Source: Moritella sp. PE36
GTDB taxonomy: Bacteria > Pseudomonadota > Gammaproteobacteria > Enterobacterales > Moritellaceae
DNA length: 64,000 nucleotides
Assembly (NCBI RefSeq): GCF_000170855.1
Contig: NZ_ABCQ01000013.1
Coordinates: 1-64,000, forward strand
Direction: 5' to 3'
The translations under genes were made by a program, and so were the position numbers. Below, one piece after another: positions 9,170 to 18,011 of this stretch. The stretch's first letter is position 1. The number at the start of each line of letters is the position of its first letter. The notes below the pieces were generated by a model. The model was not told the DNA's origin, searched no databases, and worked only from the letters and a program-made list of their open reading frames with translations.

Positions 9170-9901
9170 CTAAACCAGTTCTCCAGCACCCTTAAGCGAT
9201 TGTTCACTATTTTCAACCAAGAGTGCTGTGGCGGTTTGTTTCAACGTTTCCCACTCCGCATCATCAACCAGAATGCCGTCATTCCAGGTATCACGTAGTG
9301 CACGATTTAGTTCTGAAGACTTAATATGTCTTGTGTAACCCGCCGAGTAACCCGCAATATCAAAACTTTTCACTGATAATTGAATGGTCATATCATGTAA
9401 TGCACTCTCCGCGAAGTCCAGATGGTCAGATAAAAACAATTCCGGAGACACACAACCTTGATTCAAGATATACAGGGTATTTTGTGGTGACGAACCGTTA
9501 TTCCATTGTGCTTTACAGGCTAGTCCTTTAGCCGCTAGCTTCACCAGCTCGTTATACGCAAGCCAACGGTTGTGACAATTTTTCAATTCAATCGTCAGGT
9601 GCTTTTTACCCACCATTTTCTCAATCGCATAGTCAATCACCACAGGCAAGTGACAAGCTAAGCTACAGCCATGTAAATCAACGACTAAACTACCGTCATT
9701 GGTGGTGAAAATATCAACAGGGCAATCTTTTTCGACCGTCAAAAATCGTGCTGCATTGTTGAAATGGCCAATACCATTCAAGCCGACCATCTGCAAACCA
9801 GCAACCATATTGGCAATAATATCGGCTTCACCACAGGTACGGCGCATGCCAAGAAAGGCTTTGTTAACAACGCCAGTTAATTCATTATGTGAAACAATCA
9901 T
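9170..9901 (-). CDS. DUF3726-like conserved protein of the catabolic cluster
   Basis: A 243-aa protein, probably DUF3726. The N-terminus (SHNEL..VVNKAFLG, then G-AD--A--V) follows the pattern I recall for that family (S-NEIE-L--KA-RG-G---G-AEEA). No catalytic motif is evident. Cysteines recur (CGEAD, DLHGCSLACHLP, NQGCVSP) and could bind metal or be structural. I chose ATG 9901 because it makes an ATGA overlap (9898-9901) with the stop of the upstream 569-aa gene, implying translational coupling and a shared job. A longer reading from 9964 would run deep into that gene. No function is known to me; the cluster suggests handling of an imported nitrogen compound. Confidence 0.7.
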   Translation of the reverse strand: MIVSHNELTGVVNKAFLGMRRTCGEADIIANMVAGLQMVGLNGIGHFNNAARFLTVEKDCPVDIFTTNDGSLVVDLHGCSLACHLPVVIDYAIEKMVGKKHLTIELKNCHNRWLAYNELVKLAAKGLACKAQWNNGSSPQNTLYILNQGCVSPELFLSDHLDFAESALHDMTIQLSVKSFDIAGYSAGYTRHIKSSELNRALRDTWNDGILVDDAEWETLKQTATALLVENSEQSLKGAGELV

Positions 9902-11607
9902 GACGCATCTCCTTCTGCTACGACTTGATTTAATGAATGGGTCGGTAACAACGGGAACAACCACTCACCATCATGAATTTCATTAAGCAAAGGTGCGCCT
10001 TGAAAAAAGGTAACCCGCACCCAACGTTCTGAACGAGGGTCAAACTTAGTTGCGCCAAATACCGCTAATTTACAACGCAATAAATGCATTGGCAGTGCTG
10101 TTTTGTGTAATACGTTCATCTGGATCTCGCCCATATCTTTATTACCGAGCGTCCAAACTCGACGCGAAATCGCACGATATTGGGGATATAGTACTAAAAA
10201 TTCAGCCAACTGCATGTTTGGTTTACAGATCAACAATGCGTGATAAAGGCGATAGGCTTGACGAGCAATATCCAGCGGTAATTCACGGTCTTCGCCTGGT
10301 TCTTCACCCCTAACGCCTAAACGTGGTTCTTCCTTGTCCTGTGAACGATACCAAAACCAATAGTTGTTTTCTGGTTGCTTAAAATCAATGTCAATTGCCC
10401 AACGATAACGACTTTCCAATACCGCTAATAAATCTTCAATACGTTTACCGCTTGGTAGATTTAAGCTTTCATCACAATTCATCTTGGTTTCATAACTATC
10501 CACTAAATCAGGATAAATCTCCATTAAACATGACAACAGGATCTCTTGGGTTTCTAAACTATATTGTTTACTGTAATCAACTAATACCTGCCAGGTCGTG
10601 CTCTGTAATAGCACGCTTTCCAACTTACTCAATAAATCATCCAGCTCAGCTATTGCAGTGGTATTAAGGCCATCTTGATGTTCATTAATGGTGATGATTT
10701 GATCCAAATGACAAAGGGCTTTTTGTAATAAACGTTGTAATGACTCGAGTTTATTGACCGTAACCGCACTGTTCAATACCGCTGTTAGCGCAGACTCTCG
10801 AGATGATAACCACTTATCAACAACACAGGGATGATTGATTAAGTATGGCGCCATACCGAGCCCTGTTGCATTTCCGATACCAAGGTAGCGTTGTAACTCA
10901 ACATCTAAACTAACCGCCTGCTCACCACCTTGCTGATTGGCGATGTAATGAACCCAATCCAAGCTGAATTCACGTAAAATATACACAGCACACATCTGCG
11001 CACTGAAGGACTGACTAAAGTCATCATTCGTTTCAAGCCAGCCAAAGTCAGCAATACCAAACTTGCCATTACCATAAACAGCAGTCGTACGCAGGATGTA
11101 ACCAACTTCAGCGAGTTCTTTGGCATTTGGCTGCTGGCCTTTGGCAAGGTGCGACACTAGATGTTCAAATACACGGACACTTTTATTTGCTCTGGCTAAT
11201 ACCAATACCTTATTTGGATTCCGCCCTGCTTCTTGTAACGGCACATTTGCACGTAAGCATGCCAGTAAATCAGCATCGACATCACCATAAACAAGGGCAA
11301 ACGTCACGTCCCACTTTTCGGCGATAACACGATCATTACGCTCTTCATCCGCGATCTCATCACAAAAAACAACTAAGTGATAAACATGATTTAACGTTGT
11401 CAGTTTATAAATCACATGGCCAAAACCTTGTGGTGATAACTGCCAATCATGCTTAGTGACTTGCCAGTTTTGTTGCGCCATTTTACGGACTAAACTGCGC
11501 ACAAAACTAATTCGATTTTGATGCATTGCACCGAGTCTTTCTGGCGCCATGACGGTTTCAGGATCACGCATATAAGTGCCACCGCAAGTTGAAGGACGAG
11601 CATCCAT
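9898..11607 (-). CDS. Large conserved protein of unknown function, catabolic cluster
   Basis: A protein of about 569 aa that I do not recognise. It is soluble, with no signal peptide, TM helix or nucleotide-binding motif. The N-terminal third reads as alpha/beta (HVYHLVVFCDEIADEER, WDVTFALVYGDVDADLLACL); the middle is helical (LESLQRLLQKAL); the C-terminal part is rich in Trp and Tyr (NNYWFWYRSQDKEEPRLG). An ATG at 11622 gives five more residues but lacks a ribosome site, while ATG 11607 has GGAAG 8 bases upstream, so I prefer 11607. Its stop overlaps the start of the DUF3726-like gene (ATGA), so the two form a coupled pair, perhaps a two-subunit enzyme. Confidence 0.75.
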   Translation of the reverse strand: MDARPSTCGGTYMRDPETVMAPERLGAMHQNRISFVRSLVRKMAQQNWQVTKHDWQLSPQGFGHVIYKLTTLNHVYHLVVFCDEIADEERNDRVIAEKWDVTFALVYGDVDADLLACLRANVPLQEAGRNPNKVLVLARANKSVRVFEHLVSHLAKGQQPNAKELAEVGYILRTTAVYGNGKFGIADFGWLETNDDFSQSFSAQMCAVYILREFSLDWVHYIANQQGGEQAVSLDVELQRYLGIGNATGLGMAPYLINHPCVVDKWLSSRESALTAVLNSAVTVNKLESLQRLLQKALCHLDQIITINEHQDGLNTTAIAELDDLLSKLESVLLQSTTWQVLVDYSKQYSLETQEILLSCLMEIYPDLVDSYETKMNCDESLNLPSGKRIEDLLAVLESRYRWAIDIDFKQPENNYWFWYRSQDKEEPRLGVRGEEPGEDRELPLDIARQAYRLYHALLICKPNMQLAEFLVLYPQYRAISRRVWTLGNKDMGEIQMNVLHKTALPMHLLRCKLAVFGATKFDPRSERWVRVTFFQGAPLLNEIHDGEWLFPLLPTHSLNQVVAEGDAS

Positions 11608-11716
11608 ATTATTAACTTCCATTTTAATTATAAGAGTTTTAATTAGGCGGCTTGCTCACCGCCTTGCTTCACATTGTTTTCGCTATGATCAATCTATAAA
11701 CTGACCGAACTACAAC

Positions 11717-13336
11717 CTATAAACCTTGCTCTTTCGCCATTTTCATCGCGATCTGTGGCGCGTTCCAAAGTGATGGCAATAAGATTAAAGAAACAGGTAC
11801 TGCAGTAATAACAATGAAAGATTGCAGTGCAGAGATCCCCCCTGAACCAAGTGAAATAAGGATTAACGCGGTAACCCCCATAATGATGCCCCAGAAAGCA
11901 CGGATAAAGGCATTTGGTTCCTCTTCACCACTAATAACCACACTGATGGTGTAAGTCATCGAGTCACCCGTCGTCACAATAAATATTGTGGTCAGGATAA
12001 GAAACAGAATCGACGTGATCATCGGAAATGGTAATTGTGTTGTCACCGCAAGCAGTGCGCCCGGTAAATTAAAGCCTTCGAATGCAGAACTCACTGAACC
12101 TGGGTTTGCAATTTCAAATGCTAAACCCGAACCACCGACGATAGTGAACCAGAAACACGTTGTTAGCGGCGCAATAATACTAATGGTTGTCACTAACTGG
12201 CGAATGGTTCTGCCACGCGAAATACGGGCAATAAAGATAGCCATCATCGGGCCATAACCTAAGAACCAACCCCAGAAGAATACTGTCCACCAGCTCAACC
12301 AACCTTCATCACCACGGTACGTTGCCATTGGAATGAAGTTATCGACCAGGCTACCCACGCCCTGGATATAGCCATTAAAGATAAAATTAGTTGGGCCAAA
12401 AATAAGAATATAAACCATCAACACACAAGCCAATATGACGTTGTAACGGCTGAGCATTTGCATACCACGGTTTAAGCCACTTAGCGCGGATAACGTATAT
12501 AACGCAATGGCAAACAAGATGATGATTAGCTGCGTAGTAAAGCCGTCTGGGATCTCAAACAGAAAGTTGAGTGCATAACTCACTTGTAAGCCAAGGAAAC
12601 CAATTGGACCAATAGTACCGGCAGCAACCGCAACGATACAACAAGCATCAATCAAGGCGCCAGTGTGACCCGTTAGTACGCGTTTACCAAAAACAGGATA
12701 AAGCAGGATCCGCGGTTTAAGCGGTAAACCTTTATCATAGTGAAGGTGCATTACGACGATAGATGTCAGGCTACCAACAATAGCCCAAGCAAGAAAACCC
12801 CAGTGCATGAACGATTGTGACAATGCATTAACAGCCTGTTGCTGAACATTCTCCTGTGCACCATACAAAGGCGGAGGACTCACAAAGTGGGCAATCGGTT
12901 CAGCGGCGGCCCAGAACACACCACCACCAGCAAGCAGGGTACAAAAGATAATTGCCATCCAACGGAAACCATCCATCTCAGGTTTCGCAATCCCGCCTAA
13001 CACGACTCTACCAGTACGACCTGCAGCTAAACCTATGCCAATAAAAAACGTTAATAACAACAATAATTGCCAATAAGGACCGAAGACCTTTACTGACCAT
13101 GCAAATCCGGTATTCACCAGACTGGATAACAAGGCTTCATCGTATAATGCTAAGAATACGAACGCAGCGATAAAACTGCCGCTGTACCAAAAAGCTGGGT
13201 TACTAAAACCCAATTTATCCGCTGTAGAATTATTTCCACTTACTGCGCTATCACTTGACAATTTAGACGCGCTTGCGGTATGACTACCAGCACTATCTAG
13301 GTCCGTCGCTTTCGCGCGTTTGGTTAAATCTGACAT
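11717..13336 (-). CDS. BCCT family transporter with an altered substrate box
   Basis: A 539-aa transporter of the betaine/carnitine/choline family with about 12 TM helices and short cytoplasmic termini. The family signature FIARISRGRTIRQL follows TM8, and FMHWGFLAWAIV marks TM4. These proteins import or exchange quaternary ammonium compounds, often with sodium or protons. Compared with BetP as I recall it, TM4 keeps both box Trp residues but has Val for Tyr197, and TM8 reads WGWFLGY, giving Phe for Trp374 and Tyr for Trp377. The substrate is therefore probably not plain glycine betaine. The ATG at 13336 has GGAG upstream. It sits between the M19 gene and the 569-aa gene and is likely the uptake step of the cluster. 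Confidence 0.93.
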   Translation of the reverse strand: MSDLTKRAKATDLDSAGSHTASASKLSSDSAVSGNNSTADKLGFSNPAFWYSGSFIAAFVFLALYDEALLSSLVNTGFAWSVKVFGPYWQLLLLLTFFIGIGLAAGRTGRVVLGGIAKPEMDGFRWMAIIFCTLLAGGGVFWAAAEPIAHFVSPPPLYGAQENVQQQAVNALSQSFMHWGFLAWAIVGSLTSIVVMHLHYDKGLPLKPRILLYPVFGKRVLTGHTGALIDACCIVAVAAGTIGPIGFLGLQVSYALNFLFEIPDGFTTQLIIILFAIALYTLSALSGLNRGMQMLSRYNVILACVLMVYILIFGPTNFIFNGYIQGVGSLVDNFIPMATYRGDEGWLSWWTVFFWGWFLGYGPMMAIFIARISRGRTIRQLVTTISIIAPLTTCFWFTIVGGSGLAFEIANPGSVSSAFEGFNLPGALLAVTTQLPFPMITSILFLILTTIFIVTTGDSMTYTISVVISGEEEPNAFIRAFWGIIMGVTALILISLGSGGISALQSFIVITAVPVSLILLPSLWNAPQIAMKMAKEQGL

Positions 13337-13436
13337 ACTCTGACTCCAGAGGTTTTCTTTGCAGCTGCAAAGGTGTGTTTACCACCAACTCTATGATTAA
13401 AATAGTGGGCTGGTTTTCCATATATGGGTGATGACA

Positions 13437-14426
13437 TTACGAAATAGGCTCTAATCCTTGCTGTAAGAAGTTAAACCAATTTTCCCCCAGTACTTGTCCC
13501 GCTTCAGATTCTGAAAATCCATAGCGCATTAATCCGTTATAAATATTTTCCATGCCTGCGCTGCCGCAGAACCAAGGTAATGAGTCCGGCCAGCCTGAAT
13601 TACTTGCCGAGCCTTCGCCATAATCCATCGCTTTAGACCAACGACCATTACGCATCCACTCCAACACGGCTTGTGGTTGATTAAGGCAAAGGTCACTACC
13701 AATACCAAGATGCTCAACCCCCACCATATCGGCAGTCTTAGCCACCATTTGGCAAAAATCCTCTAAAGTACATTGGCTGCCATTGGGCAAGTGAAAGGGA
13801 TACAAGCTAAATCCAAGCATGCCGCCACGCGCTGCTAACGATTTAATCACCGTATCCGATTTATTACGCAGTGCTTCAAAAGCAAACGTTGGATTGGCAT
13901 GACTAATACAGATAGGACGCGACGACAAATCAATGGCTTCGAGTGTCGAACTCTCTGCACTGTGTGACATATCGATGATCATGCCAACCCGGTTCATTTC
14001 AGCAATCGCTTGCTGACCAAAACGAGTAATACCATTATCATTTTTCTCATAACACCCACTCGCAAGTAAGCTCTGGTTGTTGTAAGTCAGCTGCATAATA
14101 AGCAGACCTTGTTGACGCATCACTTCAATCAAACCGATTTCATCATCAATCGATGAGCAGTTCTGCGCGCCAAAGAAAATGCCGACTTTGCCTAATGCTT
14201 TCGCCTTTTCGATATCCGCGACAGAATGGATCGGCATGATCAAGTCGGCATTTTGTTCAAACCGTAAATTCCATTCCGCAAAGCGGCTTAACGTTTCACG
14301 CGCGGTCTCGTGATAAACAATCGTAGCGTGAACCGCAGTAATGCCACTGTTTTTTAATGTCTGGAAGTACTCTCGATCCCAATTGCAATACTGCAATCCG
14401 TCAATAACAATCCTTTGGTGATACAT
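13437..14426 (-). CDS. Membrane-dipeptidase-like (peptidase M19) protein lacking part of the metal site
   Basis: A 329-aa amidohydrolase-fold protein. Classical M19 enzymes start with VDGHND, whose His and Asp bind zinc. Here the segment is IDGLQYCNWD, with Leu11 and Tyr13 at those positions. The bridging Glu also appears lost (FGAQN where EG is usual). The later ligands remain: IDMSHS, ISHAN with RNKSD after it, and GIGSDL. The overall pattern resembles the M19 paralogue (PA5396) in the glycine betaine catabolic locus of Pseudomonas, as I recall it, which also lacks the HxD pair. It may use one metal or cut a non-peptide C-N bond. GAGGAG precedes the ATG. No signal peptide, so it is cytoplasmic. 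Confidence 0.88.
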   Translation of the reverse strand: MYHQRIVIDGLQYCNWDREYFQTLKNSGITAVHATIVYHETARETLSRFAEWNLRFEQNADLIMPIHSVADIEKAKALGKVGIFFGAQNCSSIDDEIGLIEVMRQQGLLIMQLTYNNQSLLASGCYEKNDNGITRFGQQAIAEMNRVGMIIDMSHSAESSTLEAIDLSSRPICISHANPTFAFEALRNKSDTVIKSLAARGGMLGFSLYPFHLPNGSQCTLEDFCQMVAKTADMVGVEHLGIGSDLCLNQPQAVLEWMRNGRWSKAMDYGEGSASNSGWPDSLPWFCGSAGMENIYNGLMRYGFSESEAGQVLGENWFNFLQQGLEPIS

Positions 14427-14494
14427 GCCGACTCCTCATTATCCATCTGCTTTTATTAACTTGGTTATACTTTCAATACAGCGTTCAACACTGC

Positions 14495-15979
14495 TTAATA
14501 AGCGCGTTGATAAGCTGTTTTCACCACGGTGTAGAATTCTTTGGCGTATTGACCTTGCTCACGAGGGCCAAAGCTAGACTCTTTACGACCACCAAACGGT
14601 ACATGGTAATCAGTACCCGCAGTCGGTAAGTTGACCATCACACAGCCCGTTTGCGCTTGCTGTTTAAACAAGGTACTGGTACGTAGACTTTGGGTGATAA
14701 TGCCGCTGGTTAAACCAAATCGCGTGTCGTTTGTTGTTGCAATCGCTTCGTCTAAATCAGCAACACGAATAACGCAGGCCATCGGTGCAAAGACCTCTTC
14801 TTGATTCACAGACCAATCATTTTTAGTATTAACGAACAGCGTTGGTGACATGTAGAAACCTTCATGCTCTAGACTTAAACGTTCACCACCAAAGGCCAGT
14901 TCACCACCACTTTGACGTGCAGTATCAATCCAATCAAAGTTAGCCTCTAATTGCTTACCATCAACAACAGGTCCCATGAATACACCGTCTTCGAGTGCGT
15001 GACCTACTTTCAGCTCACTCATACGTTTAATCAGTGCTTCAACATACGCATCATGAATACCGTCCATTACGACAAGACGAGAAGAAGCAGTACATTTTTG
15101 CCCTGCGCCAGAGAATGAACCGGCGATAGTCGCTTCAACAGCAATATTGATATCCGCATCATCTGCAATGATTAATGCATTTTTACTGCCCATTTCTAAC
15201 TGACAACGGACAAAGTTAGGCGCGGTTGCCGCGGCAATTTTACGACCTGTATCAACCGAACCAGTAAAACTGACGCCGTTCACTTCGGTTGAATTGATTA
15301 AGGCATCACCCACTACCGAACCGCTACCTAGTACCAGGTTAAATGTGCCAGCAGGTAGCCCTTGACGATGAATAATTTCTGTTAACGCCACCGCACTTGC
15401 CGGCGTTAGATTCGCAGGTTTCCAGATAACACTGTTACCAAAGGCTAAAGCCGGTGCAATCTTCCATGCTGCTGTTGCAGTTGGGAAATTCCACGGTGAA
15501 ATAATGGCGACAACACCGACCGCTTCACGCGTTACTTCAACGGTAACCCCCGGTCTAACAGAAGCCGCGCTATCACCAATTTGACGTAGCACCTCTGCAG
15601 CAAAATACTGGAAGAACTGACCAGCGCGATAAATCTCACCACGACCTTCTAAAAACGGCTTACCCTCTTCACTCGAGAGTAAGCTACCAAGTTCATCACA
15701 ACGCGCAATCAGCTCATCACCGATACCTTGTAGTACCGCTTGTTTTTGCTCTAATGGGGTTTTTTCCCATGTCGGCTGGGCATGTTTTGCTGCCGAGATA
15801 GCCTGCTGAACTTGCGCAGTACTCGCTTGAGCAAAGTTACCTAGGTTTTTACTGATATCAGACGGGTTGATATTGGCAATAGTGCTAACACCCGACTGCC
15901 ATTCGCCGCCAATATAAAGTGAGTTTTCTGGTTGCCATTTACCACCGGTATGCAGTGAGTGCTGTGTTTGAGTTGTCAT
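14495..15979 (-). CDS. NAD(P)-dependent aldehyde dehydrogenase, ketoglutarate-semialdehyde type
   Basis: A 494-aa aldehyde dehydrogenase. The Rossmann segment ISPWNFPTATAAWKIAPAL, the SFTGSVDTG motif, catalytic base LEMGSKNA and nucleophile Cys in GAGQKCTASSRLVV are all present. VRPGVTVEVTREAVGVV and the FQYFAAEVLR helix resemble 2-ketoglutarate semialdehyde dehydrogenases more than succinate semialdehyde or betaine aldehyde enzymes, so a five-carbon acid semialdehyde is my best guess. AAGGAAAG lies before the ATG. It lies between ridA and the M19 gene in the same direction and would be the late oxidation step of the pathway. Confidence 0.92.
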   Translation of the reverse strand: MTTQTQHSLHTGGKWQPENSLYIGGEWQSGVSTIANINPSDISKNLGNFAQASTAQVQQAISAAKHAQPTWEKTPLEQKQAVLQGIGDELIARCDELGSLLSSEEGKPFLEGRGEIYRAGQFFQYFAAEVLRQIGDSAASVRPGVTVEVTREAVGVVAIISPWNFPTATAAWKIAPALAFGNSVIWKPANLTPASAVALTEIIHRQGLPAGTFNLVLGSGSVVGDALINSTEVNGVSFTGSVDTGRKIAAATAPNFVRCQLEMGSKNALIIADDADINIAVEATIAGSFSGAGQKCTASSRLVVMDGIHDAYVEALIKRMSELKVGHALEDGVFMGPVVDGKQLEANFDWIDTARQSGGELAFGGERLSLEHEGFYMSPTLFVNTKNDWSVNQEEVFAPMACVIRVADLDEAIATTNDTRFGLTSGIITQSLRTSTLFKQQAQTGCVMVNLPTAGTDYHVPFGGRKESSFGPREQGQYAKEFYTVVKTAYQRAY

Positions 15980-16046
15980 TCTACTTTCCTTGTTTCGGCT
16001 ATGCGTTAATGTCTTATTTATTTACATTCGTTAGTATAGTTCAGGC

Positions 16047-16448
16047 TTAATTTGGGTTTAGATCGGTTTTTACCGCTGCGTAGACCACTAGCTCCACCAG
16101 CATTTCTTCACGGGCTAGCCCGGCAACCACGATTGCGGCGCGGTTGGGATAAGGAGCTTTAAAATATTCGGCATATACTTTATTAACGGTGGCAAGGTAC
16201 TCGCGGTCAGTCACGTAGATTAAAACTTGCAGTACAGAATTAAGTGATTCACCAGCACACTCTAAGGTATGCACCAGGTTGTCGAGCGTTCGACGGGTTT
16301 GGGCTTCAATACCACCCTCAACAACAACCCCAGTTTGATCAATCGGGATCTGCGCCGTATATAGCGTGCCATTATTTACAATCGCCCACTCAAGGGGAGC
16401 CTTAGACGCAAATAATTCAGTTTTTACCGGGTAGCTTTGAGTTTTCAT
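16047..16448 (-). CDS. RidA family enamine/imine deaminase
   Basis: A 133-aa member of the RidA/YjgF/Rid family. These trimeric enzymes hydrolyse reactive enamines and imines released by PLP or oxidase steps. The family Arg is kept in YPNRAAIVVAGLAR, followed by the VELVVYAAV strand. In-frame ATGs at 16481, 16460 and 16448 are possible. I favour 16448 because homologues begin close to this Met and a GGA lies upstream. It is first in the minus-strand cluster, facing the LysR gene across an operator-like palindrome. Its presence suggests an imine intermediate during breakdown of the imported compound. Confidence 0.88.
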   Translation of the reverse strand: MKTQSYPVKTELFASKAPLEWAIVNNGTLYTAQIPIDQTGVVVEGGIEAQTRRTLDNLVHTLECAGESLNSVLQVLIYVTDREYLATVNKVYAEYFKAPYPNRAAIVVAGLAREEMLVELVVYAAVKTDLNPN

Positions 16449-16537
16449 GTTCACATCCATTTTGTAACAGCTTTGTTTCAATGTTGTGAATATTGCCAGT
16501 TGACTCCTGATAAATCTAACGGTAAATTCTGTTCGTT

Positions 16538-16556
16538 TGATAAGAAAAACTTATCA
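16538..16556. promoter_or_regulatory. LysR-type operator between ridA and lysR
   Basis: TGATAAG-N5-CTTATCA is a perfect 7-bp inverted repeat that contains the T-N11-A core used by LysR-type regulators. It lies midway in the 154-bp gap between the divergent cluster and its LysR gene, so it probably controls both. Confidence 0.65.
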
Positions 16557-16602
16557 CCCTGCAAAAGTGTGATCACTAATATGTTTATGGGGCATTAAAG
16601 AT

Positions 16603-17499
16603 ATGGATATTAAAATACAACAACTAAGGCATTTTGTTTTAGTCGTAGAAGAAGGGGGATTTCGTGCAGCATCAAGTCGCGCTAACCGCTCTCAGGCGGC
16701 ACTGTCGACCTCAATCAAAGAACTTGAACGCACTTTAGAGCAACCGCTTTTTGAATCTGGCAATAAATCAACCCTCACACCTTTTGGTCAAATTTGTTTA
16801 CCAAAAATCACGCAATTTCTGCACATTTATAAAACGTTAGATAACGACCTAAGGGCCGCCGCAGCAGGTCAGCAGGGGCGAGTGCGTATAGCTAGCGTGC
16901 CATCCGTTGCAGCAAAACTCATCCCCAACGTGCTGGGACGATTCTGTAAGAAATACCCTAATGTCGAGATCAGTTTAATTGATGATAATGCAGCAGGAGT
17001 CGAAGCAAGGTTACTTGCAGGCGAAGTTGATTTAGCGTTGGGGAATTGTGCCAACCTAGATGCTGACACTGTTAATTTCACACCATTGATTGCAGATCCA
17101 ATTGGTGTAGTCTGTTTAAAAGATAATCCGATAACGAAATACGCCAATGGCATTGAATGGCGAGCATTGCTTGAACAGCCCTTTATTCATAATGGTACTT
17201 GCACCCTGCTAGACCCTACGCCAGCAAGGGTTCTCATAGAAAAAGCACTTTATTCAGTAGAAAACATTACCTCTTTATTCTCGGTATTAAAACTTGGGAT
17301 TGGTATAACCACACTGCCTAAGTTAGCATTTCCTAACAATGAAACTGATTTAGTGTGGCTACCTCTCATCGACCCGCCTTTAGAGCGCCAGATAGGTATT
17401 TTTCGACTGGCTGGACATACCATCTCTCCGCAAGCACAAGCTTTTTATGATTTGTGTATTGAGCACCTTATCTGCTCCGATGAGCTCAATGGCAAATAA
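16603..17499 (+). CDS. LysR family regulator of the divergent catabolic cluster
   Basis: A 298-aa LysR-type transcription factor. The winged helix occupies residues 3-62 (FRAASSRANRSQAALSTSIK is the HTH), followed by a linker helix and a two-lobed effector domain (from about residue 90: GRVRIASVPSVAAKLIP). Length and layout are standard. It is divergent from ridA, with a perfect palindrome between. The usual reading is autorepression plus co-inducer-dependent activation of the ridA-to-DUF3726 genes, the inducer being the BCCT substrate or a breakdown product. Confidence 0.93.
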   Translation: MDIKIQQLRHFVLVVEEGGFRAASSRANRSQAALSTSIKELERTLEQPLFESGNKSTLTPFGQICLPKITQFLHIYKTLDNDLRAAAAGQQGRVRIASVPSVAAKLIPNVLGRFCKKYPNVEISLIDDNAAGVEARLLAGEVDLALGNCANLDADTVNFTPLIADPIGVVCLKDNPITKYANGIEWRALLEQPFIHNGTCTLLDPTPARVLIEKALYSVENITSLFSVLKLGIGITTLPKLAFPNNETDLVWLPLIDPPLERQIGIFRLAGHTISPQAQAFYDLCIEHLICSDELNGK

Positions 17500-17512
17500 C
17501 GACATAGAGTAT

Positions 17513-17977
17513 TCACCCTATGATTAAAACGTTGCCATCCACAGCAACAATTTTAACCCGTTGACCTACATCTCTGCTTGCAACCGTCGCAGAGTCACTT
17601 AAGCGCGCGTTCCAATTAATGCCTGAATGACGCACTTTACCACCATTAATAGTGACGGTCTCACTCACTGGCACCGTTTGTCCAATCATGTCACTACTGG
17701 TATCTGGTACGAATTTATCGCCTTGAAAGTGCTTAAGCGGTTTCCATAAAAGCAGCGCACTAATCGCTGTTAATAACCCCACAGAGAGGACTTCGAGCTC
17801 CCACCCAGCAATCACACCCAAGTTAACTAATAAGCCAGTCGCGAGGCAACCAAGACTGAAAAACAACAGCGGACCACTTAAACCAATCACACCCAGTTCA
17901 ACGACTAACGCAATCGCACCAATAACATAAAGTAATTGATCATGATTATTTTGTAAGTAATCGATTAATGAATCCAT
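17513..17977 (-). CDS. Short NfeD-like membrane protein
   Basis: A 154-aa NfeD-family protein of the short kind that lacks the ClpP-like protease domain. Two or three TM helices (about residues 15-90) precede a C-terminal OB-fold domain (about 95-154: MIGQTVPVSETV..GKVRHSGINWNARL). Short NfeD proteins pair with SPFH proteins in membrane microdomains. It follows the QmcA-like gene by 34 bp on the same strand, the conserved arrangement. GGAG lies upstream of the ATG. Confidence 0.9.
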   Translation of the reverse strand: MDSLIDYLQNNHDQLLYVIGAIALVVELGVIGLSGPLLFFSLGCLATGLLVNLGVIAGWELEVLSVGLLTAISALLLWKPLKHFQGDKFVPDTSSDMIGQTVPVSETVTINGGKVRHSGINWNARLSDSATVASRDVGQRVKIVAVDGNVLIIG

Positions 17978-18011
17978 TTATTAAACTCCATTCAGTGGTT
18001 ACCCCAGCGTG

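Noticed and set aside
9699-11327. Several plus-strand ORFs of 66-95 codons in the 9.7-11.3 kb region
   Set aside because: They lie opposite the coupled pair of genes, have no ribosome sites and no protein-like features.
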